The notes under the pieces were generated by a model, which made no database searches, was not told the DNA's origin, and saw nothing but the letters and a program-made list of their open reading frames with translations. From Rhodanobacter panaciterrae (GTDB lineage: Bacteria > Pseudomonadota > Gammaproteobacteria > Xanthomonadales > Rhodanobacteraceae), in assembly GCF_014651895.1 (NCBI RefSeq), contig NZ_BMXT01000001.1, positions 124,001 through 188,000 on the forward strand: DNA of 64,000 nucleotides, read 5' to 3'. The position numbers were made by a program, and so were the translations under genes. Positions within the stretch are counted from its first letter, which is position 1. Each line of letters starts with the position of its first letter. This document shows positions 27,999 to 37,870 of this stretch, piece after piece.

Positions 27999-28552
27999 GA
28001 CACGAAAATCGGCAGTCGCTCGGGTGGCACGTCTTTCAGTAGGGGTGTCTTGCTGTCCTTGTCGGACAGCAGCGGCACGCTCAGCGGCCAGTCGATGCCG
28101 AGATCAGCGTCGTTCCAGCGGATGCCGGCATCGGCCTTGGCGTCGTACAAGGCGGTGCATTGGTAAGTGAAGGTGGCAAATTCCGACAGCACGCAGAAGC
28201 CGTGTGCAAAACCTTCCGGCACCCAGAAGTGGCGATGGTTGTCGGCGGTCAGCATGACGCTGAATGACTTTCCGAAGGTGGGCGAGCCACGGCGGATATC
28301 CACCGCCACGTCATACACCTCGCCTTCGAGCACGCTGACCAGTTTGCCCTGCGGGTTCGGCCACTGGTAATGCAGGCCGCGCAACACACCCTTGGCCGAG
28401 CGCGAGACGTTGGACTGGATGAAGTGGTGATCAATACCAGCTTCGCGATACTTCGCCTGGTTGTAGCTCTCGTAGAAGAAGCCGCGGGCGTCGCCGAACA
28501 CCTGGGGTTCGAGGATCAGCGCGCCGGACAGTCCGGTGTCTATCACTTTCAT
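27995..28552 (-). CDS. rmlC: dTDP-4-dehydrorhamnose 3,5-epimerase
   Basis: The 185-residue cupin enzyme epimerises the keto sugar at C3 and C5. Family motifs are [37 protein letters not shown] with the catalytic His, and [15 protein letters not shown]. The ATG at 28552 overlaps the rmlA stop by four bases; a longer open frame upstream lies inside rmlA and is not used. Confidence 0.96.
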   Translation of the reverse strand: MKVIDTGLSGALILEPQVFGDARGFFYESYNQAKYREAGIDHHFIQSNVSRSAKGVLRGLHYQWPNPQGKLVSVLEGEVYDVAVDIRRGSPTFGKSFSVMLTADNHRHFWVPEGFAHGFCVLSEFATFTYQCTALYDAKADAGIRWNDADLGIDWPLSVPLLSDKDSKTPLLKDVPPERLPIFVS

Positions 28553-29439
28553 CGTACGAGGCCCTGCCTGGTCAATTGCTGCAGATACTGGCCGTAGCCG
28601 GTCTTGGCCAGCGGCGCGGCCAGCGCCAGCAACTGCTCGGTATCGATCCAGCCGTTGAGGTAGGCGATCTCCTCCGGGCAGCACACCTTGAGGCCCTGCC
28701 GGTTCTCGATCGTCTCGATGTAGTTGCCGGCTTCCATCAGCGAGTCGTGCGTGCCGGTATCGAGCCACGCGAAACCACGGCCAAGCTGTTCCAGATGCAA
28801 GGAATTGTCATCGAGGTAGCAGCGGTTGAGGTCGGTGATCTCGAGTTCGCCGCGCACCGAGGGCTTCAGCGCCGCCGCGTAATCGCAGACGCGGCCGTCG
28901 TAGAAGTACAGGCCGGTGACCGCGTAGTTCGACTTCGGCTGGGCCGGTTTTTCTTCCAGTCCGATCACCCGGCCAGCGGCATCGAATTCGGCCACGCCAT
29001 AACGCTCGGGATCCTTTACCCAGTAGCCGAAGACGGTCGCGCCGTGATCACGCGAGGCCGCGCGCTTGAGCCGCTCGGTCAGGCCAACGCCGTAGAAGAT
29101 ATTGTCGCCGAGCACTAGGCAACTTGGCTTGCCGCCGACGAAATCGCGGCCGATGGTGAACGCCTGCGCCAAACCATCCGGTGACGGCTGCACGGCATAT
29201 TGAATGTCGATGCCCCACTGCGAGCCATCGCCGAGCAGGCGCTGGAACATTTCCTGCTCGTGCGGCGTGTTGATCATCAGCACTTCGCGGATGCCGGCCA
29301 GCATCAGCGTGGCCAGCGGGTAATAGATCATCGGCTTGTCGTACACCGGCAGCAGCTGCTTGCTGACCGCGCGGGTGATCGGATACAGCCGGGTGCCGGA
29401 ACCGCCGGCCAGGATGATGCCTTTCTGCGTCGTGCTCAT
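28549..29439 (-). CDS. rmlA: glucose-1-phosphate thymidylyltransferase
   Basis: The 296-residue enzyme makes dTDP-glucose. It has the pyrophosphorylase loop [14 protein letters not shown], the lysine region ([12 protein letters not shown]), LGDNIFYG with a metal-binding Asp, and [20 protein letters not shown]. Overlaps rmlB and rmlC by four bases each. Besides rhamnose, its product would feed the WecE-type aminotransferase branch further along. Confidence 0.96.
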   Translation of the reverse strand: MSTTQKGIILAGGSGTRLYPITRAVSKQLLPVYDKPMIYYPLATLMLAGIREVLMINTPHEQEMFQRLLGDGSQWGIDIQYAVQPSPDGLAQAFTIGRDFVGGKPSCLVLGDNIFYGVGLTERLKRAASRDHGATVFGYWVKDPERYGVAEFDAAGRVIGLEEKPAQPKSNYAVTGLYFYDGRVCDYAAALKPSVRGELEITDLNRCYLDDNSLHLEQLGRGFAWLDTGTHDSLMEAGNYIETIENRQGLKVCCPEEIAYLNGWIDTEQLLALAAPLAKTGYGQYLQQLTRQGLVR

Positions 29440-30506
29440 GAACCGAGGCGCTCCATGCGATAGCTGCCGTCAAGCACGCGCTGGCTCCACGGCTGGTTGG
29501 CGAGGTACCAATCCACCGTCTGCCCAATGCCTGTTTCGAACGTTTGCGACGGTCGCCAGCCCAGCTCGTTCTGCAACTTGCTGGAGTCGATCGCATAGCG
29601 GCGGTCGTGACCGGGTCGATCCTTCACGTAGGTGATCAACGACTCGCGCGAACGACCATCGGCCAGCGGGCGGCGCTGATCAAGCAGCGCGCAAATGGTT
29701 TTCACCACCGCGATGTTCTCGCGCTCGGCATTCCCGCCGACGTTGTAGGTCTCACCGATGCGGCCCGCTTCCAACACGCGACTGATCGCGCTGCAATGGT
29801 CGCCCACGAACAGCCAGTCACGGATGTTCTTGCCGTCGCCATAAACCGGCAGTGGTTCGCCGGCCAGCGCCTTCTGGATGATCAGCGGAATGAGCTTTTC
29901 CGGGAACTGGTACGGCCCGTAATTGTTCGAGCAGTTGGTGGTCAGTGTTGGCATGCCATAGGTATGCTGGAACGCGCGCACCAGATGATCCGACGCTGCC
30001 TTCGAGGCGGAGTACGGTGAATTCGGCGCATATGGCGTCTGCTCGGTGAACTTGCCTTCGGCACCGAGCGAGCCATACACCTCGTCGGTTGACACGTGCA
30101 GGAAACGGAACGCGTCGCGCGTGGCACCTTCCAGCCCGCGCCAGTAGTCGCGGGCGCATTCGAGCAGGCCCAAGGTGCCGACCACGTTGGTCTGCACGAA
30201 TTCGGCTGGACCGTCGATCGAACGATCCACGTGGGATTCGGCGGCGAAGTTCACGATGGCATCGGGGCGGTGTTCGGCGAGCAGCTTCGCCACCAGCTCA
30301 CGATCGCCGATATCGCCCTGGACGAACGTGTGGGCAGAGGTTTCCTTCAGCGAGCTGAGCGTGTCCAGATTGCCGGCATAAGTCAGCTTGTCCAGGTTGA
30401 TCACGTGCAGGCCGTCGGCCACCGCCTGCAGCACGAAATTCGCGCCGATAAAGCCGGCGCCGCCGGTTACCAGTAGCGTTTTGGTCCCTGTGGATGGGCT
30501 ATTCAT
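29436..30506 (-). CDS. rmlB: dTDP-glucose 4,6-dehydratase
   Basis: The 356-residue enzyme makes dTDP-4-keto-6-deoxyglucose. It carries the NAD motif [12 protein letters not shown], the [11 protein letters not shown] block, HVSTDEVYG, and the catalytic [11 protein letters not shown]. The start is the ATG at 30506 ([16 protein letters not shown]); the open frame upstream of it has no family similarity. First gene of the operon; its promoter must lie in the 250-base divergent region before the cystathionine enzyme gene. The keto sugar is the shared precursor of rhamnose and of 4-amino-4,6-dideoxyhexoses. Confidence 0.96.
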   Translation of the reverse strand: MNSPSTGTKTLLVTGGAGFIGANFVLQAVADGLHVINLDKLTYAGNLDTLSSLKETSAHTFVQGDIGDRELVAKLLAEHRPDAIVNFAAESHVDRSIDGPAEFVQTNVVGTLGLLECARDYWRGLEGATRDAFRFLHVSTDEVYGSLGAEGKFTEQTPYAPNSPYSASKAASDHLVRAFQHTYGMPTLTTNCSNNYGPYQFPEKLIPLIIQKALAGEPLPVYGDGKNIRDWLFVGDHCSAISRVLEAGRIGETYNVGGNAERENIAVVKTICALLDQRRPLADGRSRESLITYVKDRPGHDRRYAIDSSKLQNELGWRPSQTFETGIGQTVDWYLANQPWSQRVLDGSYRMERLGS

Positions 30507-30760
30507 CAAGTACGTCCATGGTTTGACGGAGAGTGGCCAAGGCAACTTGGCCACCTGGCAGACAGTAAATGATGCCTGTTCTTGCCTTGTCGACCAAGCG
30601 CAGAGGGGTCGTAGGGCCAGGTTGGGCGAGAAAAGGCCGCAGTTTGCCCATTCCTGCATGAACGCGAAGCTTGGCGCCATTCGGCAACGAGGGGCATAGA
30701 AGCTAAGATGACGGACTTCATAACACGAGGCAGCCCGCCAGGCGGGCTGTGAGAACAGCG
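30507..30760. promoter_or_regulatory. divergent region between rmlB and the cystathionine enzyme gene
   Basis: About 250 bases hold both promoters by position. A 9-bp palindrome (CAGCCCGCC/GGCGGGCTG, 30731-30749) ends 11 bases before the downstream ATG and could hide its ribosome site. No clear -10/-35 pair was found for either side. Confidence 0.35.
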
Positions 30761-31927
30761 ATGAAAACTGGTGCAAAGCGTAGCCAACATGGCATGGGAA
30801 CCCGGGCCATTCATGCCGGCCAGCATCCGGATCCCAGCACCGGCGCGATCATGACGCCGATCTACGCTACCTCGACCTACGTGCAGGCAAGCCCCGGCAA
30901 GCACAAAGGTTACGAGTATTCACGCACACAGAATCCCACCCGTATGGCGTACGAGCGCTGCGTGGCGGAACTGGAAGGTGGCGTGGCCGGCTTTGCGTTT
31001 GCCTCCGGTTTGGCCGCGGCCGCGACGGTGCTGGATCTGCTCGATTCGGGCAGCCATGTCATTGCGATGGACGACCTCTACGGCGGCACCTATCGCCTGT
31101 TCGAAAAGGTGCGGCGGCGTTCGGCCGGGCTGGATTTCAGCTTTGTCGACCTGAATGACACCGGCGCCATGAAGGCGGCGCTGAAGCCCAACACGCGGAT
31201 GATCTGGGCCGAAACGCCGACTAACCCGATGCTTAAGCTGGTCGACCTGACCAAGGTCGCCGCATTCGCCAAGAAACACGGCCTGATCCTGGTGGTCGAC
31301 AACACGTTCTGCTCGCCGATGCTGCAGCGTCCGCTGGAATACGGCGCGGATCTGGTGCTGCATTCGGCCACCAAGTACCTCAACGGCCATTCCGACATGG
31401 TGGGCGGCATCGTGGTCGCCGGCAGCCAAGAACTCGCCGAGCAGATGGGCTTCCTGCAGAACTCGGTCGGCGCCGTCGCCGGTCCGTTCGACTCTTTCCT
31501 TGCGATGCGCGGCCTGAAGACCCTGCATCTGCGTATGAAGGCACACTGCGAAAGCGCGCTGGAACTGGCGAAGTGGCTTGAAAAGCATCCGGCGGTCGAA
31601 CGCGTGATCTATCCCGGCCTCAAGAGTCATCCGCAACATGCCCTGGCGAAACGCCAGATGGATGGCTTCGGCGGCATCATCACGATCGAGGTGAAGGGTG
31701 GCCTGAAAAAGGCCAGACGCATGCTGGAACGCTGCGAATTGTTTGCGTTGGCCGAATCACTCGGCGGCGTCGAGAGTCTGATCGAGCACCCCGCCATCAT
31801 GACCCACGCCTCGGTACCGGCGGCCAACCGCAAGCGGCTGGGTATCAGCGACGGGCTGATCCGGTTGTCGGTGGGCGTGGAGGACATCGAGGATCTTCGC
31901 CACGAATTGTCCGAGGCACTGAGCTGA
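30761..31927 (+). CDS. metB: cystathionine gamma-lyase / gamma-synthase
   Basis: The 388-residue PLP enzyme belongs to the Cys/Met metabolism family. It shows [18 protein letters not shown], the [11 protein letters not shown] block, [10 protein letters not shown], and the PLP lysine Lys205 in [13 protein letters not shown]. Gamma-lyase and gamma-synthase cannot be told apart safely; with a CBS-type beta-synthase at 17843, the lyase is likely. The ATG at 30761 is chosen over a GTG twelve bases upstream. In Xanthomonas this gene marks one border of the LPS locus, as it does here. Confidence 0.85.
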   Translation: MKTGAKRSQHGMGTRAIHAGQHPDPSTGAIMTPIYATSTYVQASPGKHKGYEYSRTQNPTRMAYERCVAELEGGVAGFAFASGLAAAATVLDLLDSGSHVIAMDDLYGGTYRLFEKVRRRSAGLDFSFVDLNDTGAMKAALKPNTRMIWAETPTNPMLKLVDLTKVAAFAKKHGLILVVDNTFCSPMLQRPLEYGADLVLHSATKYLNGHSDMVGGIVVAGSQELAEQMGFLQNSVGAVAGPFDSFLAMRGLKTLHLRMKAHCESALELAKWLEKHPAVERVIYPGLKSHPQHALAKRQMDGFGGIITIEVKGGLKKARRMLERCELFALAESLGGVESLIEHPAIMTHASVPAANRKRLGISDGLIRLSVGVEDIEDLRHELSEALS

Positions 31928-32044
31928 AGGAGGCGCCACAAAGCTGCCGAAGACTGTTCAAGAAATGTTCCCGGGTTTTGAGCTTGTCACATCAAGAGCG
32001 CGAGCATTGGCAGCGGGTGTTTCACTCCTCCGTAAAACAAGGCG

Positions 32045-32866
32045 ATGCATTTGAACAACATGAGTTGGCTATTGAGTCCTGTCGGGGCTCTGCGAGAACA
32101 CCGGTCACTGACCTTCGAGCTTGCGAAGCGCGATGTGCTTGGTCGCTATCGTGGCGCCAGCTTCGGACTGCTTTGGTCCCTGATCAGCCCGTTCCTCCTG
32201 CTATGCGTGTACACGTTCGCTTTCGGTACCGTAATGGGAGGGCGCTGGCCGCAAATCGGCGATGGCCACGCCCATTACTCGATCATTCTTTTTGCGGGAA
32301 TGATTGTTCATGGATTCCTGGCTGAATGCATCAATCGGGCGCCCCAGCTAATCGTGGGGAATCCGAATTTCGTGAAACGGGTGATATTTCCGCTGGAAAT
32401 TCTTCCGTGGCCCATGGTCTTTTCGGCGCTGTTTCATGTGTTCATGAATCTGATCGTATTCATGGCGCTGCGCTGGTTCATGGATGGGGCGTTTTCATGG
32501 ACGATCATCATGTTCCCATTAGTCATGTTTCCATTGGTCGTGTTGGCGCTTGGCGTTTCCTGGTTCCTGGCCTCGGCAGGTGTCTACATGCGCGATGTGG
32601 GCCAGGTAACTGGCGTGCTGACCATGGCATTGCTTTTTCTTTCTTCGGCCATGATGCCGATAGCTTCGGTACCTGCATCGTATCGTTGGGTGTTCATTGC
32701 CAATCCTCTGACGTTCATCATTGACCAAGCTCGCAATGTGATGCTGTGGGGTCAGATGCCGGACTGGGCCGGGCTTGGCATTTATCTGTTGGTTGCGCTA
32801 GTCGTGGCCTATTTGGGGCGCGCTTGGTTCGTGGCCACCCGGAAAGGATTTGCGGATGTCCTCTGA
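32045..32866 (+). CDS. wzm: O-antigen ABC transporter permease Wzm
   Basis: The 273-residue ABC-2-type permease exports lipid-linked O-polysaccharide across the inner membrane. The N-terminal AKRDVLGRYRGASFGLLWSL is the family gate helix, followed by about six membrane helices and the NPLTFIIDQARNVMLWG loop. The downstream gene encodes its ATPase, with an overlap of 11 bases. An in-frame ATG at 32060 is an alternative start. This defines an ABC-dependent O-antigen pathway, in line with the absence of wzx and wzy in the window. Confidence 0.93.
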   Translation: MHLNNMSWLLSPVGALREHRSLTFELAKRDVLGRYRGASFGLLWSLISPFLLLCVYTFAFGTVMGGRWPQIGDGHAHYSIILFAGMIVHGFLAECINRAPQLIVGNPNFVKRVIFPLEILPWPMVFSALFHVFMNLIVFMALRWFMDGAFSWTIIMFPLVMFPLVVLALGVSWFLASAGVYMRDVGQVTGVLTMALLFLSSAMMPIASVPASYRWVFIANPLTFIIDQARNVMLWGQMPDWAGLGIYLLVALVVAYLGRAWFVATRKGFADVL

Positions 32867-34232
32867 TGCTGCCATTCAGGTGCGTGGCCTGTCCAAAGCC
32901 TTCCCCATTTACAGCAAGCCTCATCATCGCTTGCTGCAGATGATTGCACCGGGACCGAAGGATCGTTGGTTCCGCGAATTTCACGCCTTGCGAAATATCG
33001 ATCTCAACATCTCCCGCGGCGAGACCGTTGGGATCGTTGGCCGCAACGGCTCCGGCAAATCGACGTTGCTGCAGCTCATCTGCGGTACGCTCACGCCGAG
33101 TGCTGGCGATATCCAGGTCAATGGACGAATTGCCGCATTGCTCGAGCTGGGCGCAGGCTTCAATCCGGAATTCACCGGGCGCGAGAATGTTTTTCTCAAT
33201 GCGACCGTGCTGGGATTGAAGCATGCCGAGATTATCGAGAAATTCGATGAGATTGCCGCATTTGCGGATATCGGCGACTTTATTGATCAGCCGGTAAAGA
33301 GCTATTCCAGCGGCATGTACGTTCGTCTGGCTTTCGCGGTGGCGATCAATGTTTCGCCGGAAATCCTGGTGGTGGACGAGGCGTTGTCGGTGGGCGATGA
33401 AGGGTTTCAGCGCAAGTGTTTCGCGCGCATTGACGCGATCCGCGACTCGGGTGCGACCGTGCTGTTTGTTTCACATTCCGCCAGTACCGTCGTCGATCTG
33501 TGCGACCGCGCGATCCTGCTCGATCGGGGTGAATTGTTGACGCAGGGTACACCCAAGCATGTGGTTTCGCGATACCAGAAGCTGCTCTATGCGCCGGCGG
33601 ATCGGGTGGTACAGATCCGCGAGGAGATTCGCGCATCGTCAGTAGACGGCGCCGGGGCGGTGAAGCGATCCGTGGCCTTGGGTAATGACGATGCCTCATC
33701 AACAACGGACTCGGCTCCTGTTGCAGCACCGGAAGAGGAACGCCAGCCCTATTGGGAGGAGGGCATGGTGCCGTCAAGCACCGTTTCTTACGAAAATCGC
33801 GGTGCGGCCATCGAGGCTCCTCACTTGCAGACGCTGGATGGGCACAAGGTCAACGTGCTGGTCCCTGGAGGCACTTACGTCTACACGTACAAAGTGCGGC
33901 TGGAGCGCGCGCTGGTGAATGTGCGGTGCGGGATGATGATCCGTTCCATCACCGGCATCGAAGTGGGTGGCGCAGCCACCTCGCAGCCGCATAGTGGGTT
34001 GCCGGTGGTCGAGGCGGGTGAGGTGATCAATGTGCGCTTCCGGTTCCGGTGTCTGCTTGCACCGGGTACCTATTTTCTCAACGCAGGCGTGCTCGCGACG
34101 CTCGGCGAAGGTGAGGAGTACGTTGATCGTCAGATCGATGTGGCCATGTTCCGCGTGATGCCTACCGCGGATCGACTGGCGACCGGTTTCGTCGATCTGG
34201 ACGTTGTGCCGCAGCTGTCGATTGCTTCATGA
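32856..34232 (+). CDS. wzt: O-antigen ABC transporter ATPase Wzt with glycan-binding C-domain
   Basis: The 458-residue product has an ABC domain with Walker A GRNGSGKS (about 62-69), the signature YSSGMYVRLAF (150-160) and Walker B EILVVDEALSVGDEG. After a linker of about 50 residues, residues about 305-455 form a beta-rich Wzt C-terminal domain (for example VNVLVPGGTYVYTYKVRLE). In known systems such a domain binds the capped end of the O-chain and selects finished chains for export. The ATG at 32856 has AAAGGA upstream. Its stop overlaps the next gene by ATGA, tying it to the sulfotransferase-like protein. Confidence 0.93.
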   Translation: MSSDAAIQVRGLSKAFPIYSKPHHRLLQMIAPGPKDRWFREFHALRNIDLNISRGETVGIVGRNGSGKSTLLQLICGTLTPSAGDIQVNGRIAALLELGAGFNPEFTGRENVFLNATVLGLKHAEIIEKFDEIAAFADIGDFIDQPVKSYSSGMYVRLAFAVAINVSPEILVVDEALSVGDEGFQRKCFARIDAIRDSGATVLFVSHSASTVVDLCDRAILLDRGELLTQGTPKHVVSRYQKLLYAPADRVVQIREEIRASSVDGAGAVKRSVALGNDDASSTTDSAPVAAPEEERQPYWEEGMVPSSTVSYENRGAAIEAPHLQTLDGHKVNVLVPGGTYVYTYKVRLERALVNVRCGMMIRSITGIEVGGAATSQPHSGLPVVEAGEVINVRFRFRCLLAPGTYFLNAGVLATLGEGEEYVDRQIDVAMFRVMPTADRLATGFVDLDVVPQLSIAS

Positions 34233-35623
34233 CCGCGGGCAATTCCACTGCCATTCTGGTTGCGGGCATGCATCGCAGCGGCACCTCGGCCCTGACGGGT
34301 GCGCTGAATGTGCTCGGCATATCGCTTGGCGAGCATTTGCTGGCTCCCGGCGAGGACAATCCCAAAGGCTATTGGGAGCACCAGGGCGCGGTCGAGATTC
34401 ATGAACGCTTGCTCGTGGCGCTGGAGCGGCGCTGGGACGACGTTCGTCCGTTGCCGGCCGGATGGTTGACCAGCGACGCAGCACAAATGGCGTTGGCTGA
34501 AATCAGCGAAATGGTTTCGCGGGAATTTGCCGGGGCACCTGTATGGGCGGTCAAGGACCCACGGATATGCAGATTTCTGCCGCTGTGGATTGAGGCGCTG
34601 CGGACGCTGGGCATCCGGCCGGTGGTCCTGTTTGCCGCCCGTCGGCCGAGCGAAGTGGCGGCATCGATCGCCGCTCGAAACCATTGGTCTGCGCCGGTCA
34701 GCGAGATGCTGTGGTTGCGACATGTGCTGGAAGCGGAGGCGGCCAGTCGGATGGTGCCGCGCGCCGCAGTCATCTACGACGATCTGCTGGCTGATCCCGC
34801 CGACACAGTTTCAACTGCCTTGGCGCGGCTGGATATCGGGATTACGCGCCCGTCTGCCATGGAGCAAGGCGCTCTTGCGGAGTTTGTGGACAGCGCTGAC
34901 CGGCATCACGCGCACCGTACGACGGAAGAGCGTCCCACCACGCTGGCCCAGATTGCTGATGCGGCTTATGCATCACTGACCGAAATTGCCCATGGCGTGG
35001 ATGCTTGGCAGTCGCTGCAGCACTGCGGCACTCGTTTCGAAGCGGAATGGCAGCACTGCGGATCCAGCATCGAGGCGGTTGCAGACATGGCTTATCGCTT
35101 CAGTATGAACGAGGTTGCCGCCGGTATCGAAGCGAGCCGACTGGCAAGCGACCTGAATGCCCAGATCCGCTGGTCGGAAGAGGCTGTTGAAATACGCTCC
35201 GCCTTGCAGGCGAATCACGACGAGCTGTCGGCCCAAGCGCAAGCGCTTGCGCGCGAGCGCCATCATCTCGTCACTGAGCTTGAGCGGGTGACGGGCGATG
35301 CGATGCGGGTCGGGCAGGAACTGTCGATTTCCGAGATTCGCGTGGCGCAAGTCGAGTCGGAGCTGTCGCTTTCTCAGACTCGCGTGGCGCAAGTCGAGTC
35401 GGAGCTGTCGCTTTCTCAGACTCGCGTGGCGCAAGTCGAGTCGGAGCTGTCGCTTTCTCAGACTCGCGTGGCGCAAGTCGAGTCGGAGCTGTCGCTTTCG
35501 CAGGCCGAAGCAAGTTCACGGGCTGCTGTGATCGAAGAGATGTTGCAGTCCCGCTCCTGGAAAATCACGCGCCCCATGCGCGGAATCGCTCGAGTGTTCC
35601 GAGGCATGGCACATCGGCGCTGA
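34229..35623 (+). CDS. sulfotransferase-like protein with long repeat coiled coil
   Basis: The 464-residue product has an N-terminal sulfotransferase fold. The 5'-phosphosulfate loop is AGMHRSGTSALTGAL (residues 12-26) and a 3'-phosphate region is FAARRPSEVAASIAARNHW. From about residue 320 to 445 it is a coiled coil. Its core is four copies of a 14-residue unit (TRVAQVESELSLSQ; the first copy starts with I) at residues 370-425. It ends in a basic, amphipathic tail (SRSWKITRPMRGIARVFRG) likely to touch the membrane. Translation is coupled to wzt. The layout matches chain-end modifying enzymes such as WbdD, whose coiled coil acts as a length ruler; sulfation instead of methylation is inferred. 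Confidence 0.75.
   Translation: MTAGNSTAILVAGMHRSGTSALTGALNVLGISLGEHLLAPGEDNPKGYWEHQGAVEIHERLLVALERRWDDVRPLPAGWLTSDAAQMALAEISEMVSREFAGAPVWAVKDPRICRFLPLWIEALRTLGIRPVVLFAARRPSEVAASIAARNHWSAPVSEMLWLRHVLEAEAASRMVPRAAVIYDDLLADPADTVSTALARLDIGITRPSAMEQGALAEFVDSADRHHAHRTTEERPTTLAQIADAAYASLTEIAHGVDAWQSLQHCGTRFEAEWQHCGSSIEAVADMAYRFSMNEVAAGIEASRLASDLNAQIRWSEEAVEIRSALQANHDELSAQAQALARERHHLVTELERVTGDAMRVGQELSISEIRVAQVESELSLSQTRVAQVESELSLSQTRVAQVESELSLSQTRVAQVESELSLSQAEASSRAAVIEEMLQSRSWKITRPMRGIARVFRGMAHRR
35336..35503 (+). repeat. four tandem 42-bp repeats within the coiled-coil gene
   Basis: Units start at 35336, 35378, 35420 and 35462 and are nearly identical at DNA level (first unit starts ATTCGC, others ACTCGC; the last ends TTCGCAG rather than TTCTCAG). 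Each unit is 14 codons, two coiled-coil heptads, so copy changes keep the frame. Such identity points to recent expansion. Confidence 0.95.
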
Positions 35624-35724
35624 TTGCCTGCCATATCAAGTTCCCACACAGCGTTTGCATTTGATCGTTATCATGGTGGCTTCGGGATGGGGCCACGTAA
35701 AAAATTCTGACTCAGGGTGTTCTC

Positions 35725-36870
35725 GTGATCTTCTATACCTCGATTTGCTCCAACTACCTGCCCAAGGCCATGGCATTGGCGGAATCCGTCAAGCGTCATT
35801 GCCCCAACGCGTACTTCGTACTCTGTCTGGTCGAGAGGCAGGTACCCGACGTGGCGGCTGCATATCCGCATTTTGACGAGATCATTCTTGCAAAGGACGC
35901 GGGTTGGGAGAATTTCGACAGCTTCATGTTCCGTCACTCCATCGTCGAGGCTTCCACTGCGGTCAAGCCGCGTTTTATGCAGCACCTGGTCGAGCGCTAC
36001 CAGTCAGAGTCCAAGTTTGTCTATCTGGACCCCGATGTGCTGGTCTACAGCGATCTGATGGAACTGGAGGCATTACTCGACCGTGAATCCATTGTGCTCT
36101 GTCCGCATCTGCTGCGTCCGGGCAATATCGACATGGAGATCAGCTCGCTCGCCCATGGCAGTTACAACCTTGGCTTCCTCGCGGTGAGTCGGGCGCAGAA
36201 TGCCATCGACTTCCTCGACTGGTGGGCGGAGCGCCTGTTCCTCTTCTGCTATGACGACAAGAGCCGCGGTATCTTCACCGACCAGAAGTGGATCGACCTG
36301 GTGCCGAGCTTCTTCGACGCGCACATCCTCAAGCATCACGGTTACGACTTCGCCACGTGGTCACTGCTTGGCAGCGACATGCGCCAGGTGGATGGCCGCT
36401 ACATGATCAATGGCGATCCGCTGCGTTTTATCCATTTCTCCGGGCTGGATTCGGGCACGATCGACAAGGCGATCGGCTGGTGGCTGACCGATGACAACAA
36501 GGACACATTTGTCTCGCTGTACAGGGAATACCTGAGCCTGTTGGCCCGCCATGGGCAGGAGAAGCTCGGCAAACTGCCCTGGACCTATTCAACCTACGCA
36601 GATGGCCGCCCGGTTGGAAAGGCTGCGCGAATTGCCTACCGCAACAGTGAGCTCTGGCAGATATTTCCGTCGCCATTCGATGTGGATGATGCACAGATCC
36701 TGCAAACGGCAGGCAGTGAAGGTGTCATGGTCGACTCGAATGCACCGTCGCCGGCTGTTGTGTCTGACGGTATCCTCGACCGGTTCGCCCGGTCGAGCCG
36801 GCAGATCGGACTAGGCCCGACCATGCTCAAGGCGTTCCGGAAGATCACGCGTCCGGGAAGCGGGGTCTGA
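35725..36870 (+). CDS. glycosyltransferase, GT8-like nucleotide-sugar fold
   Basis: The 381-residue product starts with a GTG codon (MIFYTSICSNYLPKAMALAE), preceded by an AGGGTG ribosome site. It has KFVYLDPDVLVYSD, a D-x-D type metal motif, and later GSYNLGFLAVSR and DQKWIDLVPSFFD, as in the nucleotide-diphospho-sugar transferase families related to GT8. It is soluble with a basic C-terminus (KAFRKITRPGSGV). The next gene starts two bases after its stop. It likely adds one sugar of the O-chain; donor and acceptor are unknown. Confidence 0.7.
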   Translation: MIFYTSICSNYLPKAMALAESVKRHCPNAYFVLCLVERQVPDVAAAYPHFDEIILAKDAGWENFDSFMFRHSIVEASTAVKPRFMQHLVERYQSESKFVYLDPDVLVYSDLMELEALLDRESIVLCPHLLRPGNIDMEISSLAHGSYNLGFLAVSRAQNAIDFLDWWAERLFLFCYDDKSRGIFTDQKWIDLVPSFFDAHILKHHGYDFATWSLLGSDMRQVDGRYMINGDPLRFIHFSGLDSGTIDKAIGWWLTDDNKDTFVSLYREYLSLLARHGQEKLGKLPWTYSTYADGRPVGKAARIAYRNSELWQIFPSPFDVDDAQILQTAGSEGVMVDSNAPSPAVVSDGILDRFARSSRQIGLGPTMLKAFRKITRPGSGV

Positions 36871-36872
36871 CC

Positions 36873-37712
36873 GTGCCACGGGTCTCGATCATCATCCCGT
36901 GTTACAACGCGGGTGAGTTGCTGACCGAAGCGGTGCAATCGGCACTTGCACAGACCTGGGAGGATCTGGAGGTCGTGATCGTTGACGACGGTTCGACCGA
37001 TTCGGCCACGCAGAAGATTCTCGAACAGGCCTCCTGGCCGCGGACCCGGATAGTTCACCAAACTAATGCAGGGCCTTCTGCCGCGCGCAATCGCGCCGTC
37101 CAGATGGCTACGGGGCAGTACATCCTGCCGCTGGATGCAGACGATACCATCGAGCCCCAATACGTTGCCAAGGCAGTTGCCGTGCTCGATGCAAGGCCGG
37201 AGGTAGGCGTGGTCTACTGCAAGGCAAGAAAGTTTGGGGCGGAGGAGGGGCCGTGGAATCTGCCGGCCTATTCACTGCGGGAACTGGTGATCGACAACGT
37301 GATCTTCGTGACTGCCCTGTACAGGAAGGCGGATTGGGCAGCTGTGGGCGGCTATAACGAAAAGTTGCGCCATGGCGTCGAGGACTACGAGTTCTGGGTG
37401 AAAATCGTTCACTTGGGCCGAGAGGTAGTGCAACTCGATGAAAGCCTTTTCAATTACCGCATTCAACAGAAATCAAGAACCACCTCTTTTCAGGATGGCA
37501 GGGCGGCCGTCGTGGAGACCTACGCTGAGATATTTCGTTCAAATATCAGCTTCTATGCGGCGCACGCAGATTTTCTCTTTGAACATCGATTCGGGTTGTA
37601 TGACGAATTAGGGCATTGGCGTTCACGCTATGGAAAGCTGGACGCATTCTTCAATCGTCATCCAGTGTTATTGAAAATCGGCAGACGACTGAAAAGGATT
37701 TGCAGATATTGA
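36873..37712 (+). CDS. family 2 glycosyltransferase
   Basis: The 279-residue product is a plain GT2 (GT-A fold) enzyme with VSIIIPCYNAGELLTEAV, VIVDDGSTDSATQ, PSAARNRAVQMATGQYILPL and LDADDTIEP, and the acceptor-side motif GVEDYEFWVKI. It uses a GTG start and directly follows the previous transferase, so the two are one unit. GC content drops towards its 3' end and stays low up to about 41 kb, which suggests acquired DNA. Confidence 0.85.
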   Translation: MPRVSIIIPCYNAGELLTEAVQSALAQTWEDLEVVIVDDGSTDSATQKILEQASWPRTRIVHQTNAGPSAARNRAVQMATGQYILPLDADDTIEPQYVAKAVAVLDARPEVGVVYCKARKFGAEEGPWNLPAYSLRELVIDNVIFVTALYRKADWAAVGGYNEKLRHGVEDYEFWVKIVHLGREVVQLDESLFNYRIQQKSRTTSFQDGRAAVVETYAEIFRSNISFYAAHADFLFEHRFGLYDELGHWRSRYGKLDAFFNRHPVLLKIGRRLKRICRY

Positions 37713-37870
37713 CGATATCAGAACTGTGGTTTTGGATCGTTGCGAACGAGCGGGTCAAATACATGTGAAAGTTACCCACGCATGGCTGCGCTTCACGGTT
37801 ACAGCAAAAAAGGTTGTTTTGGAAACACATTCATCACTTGCATTGCTGGTATGTACTTCAGGAGAAAAAC

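Noticed and set aside
30507-30776. N-terminal extension of RmlB up to 30776
   Set aside because: The added residues have no similarity to the family and overlap the cystathionine enzyme gene; the ATG at 30506 is the normal start.
35336-35503. Short regularly spaced repeats that look like a CRISPR array
   Set aside because: Units are contiguous without spacers, in frame, and encode coiled-coil heptads.
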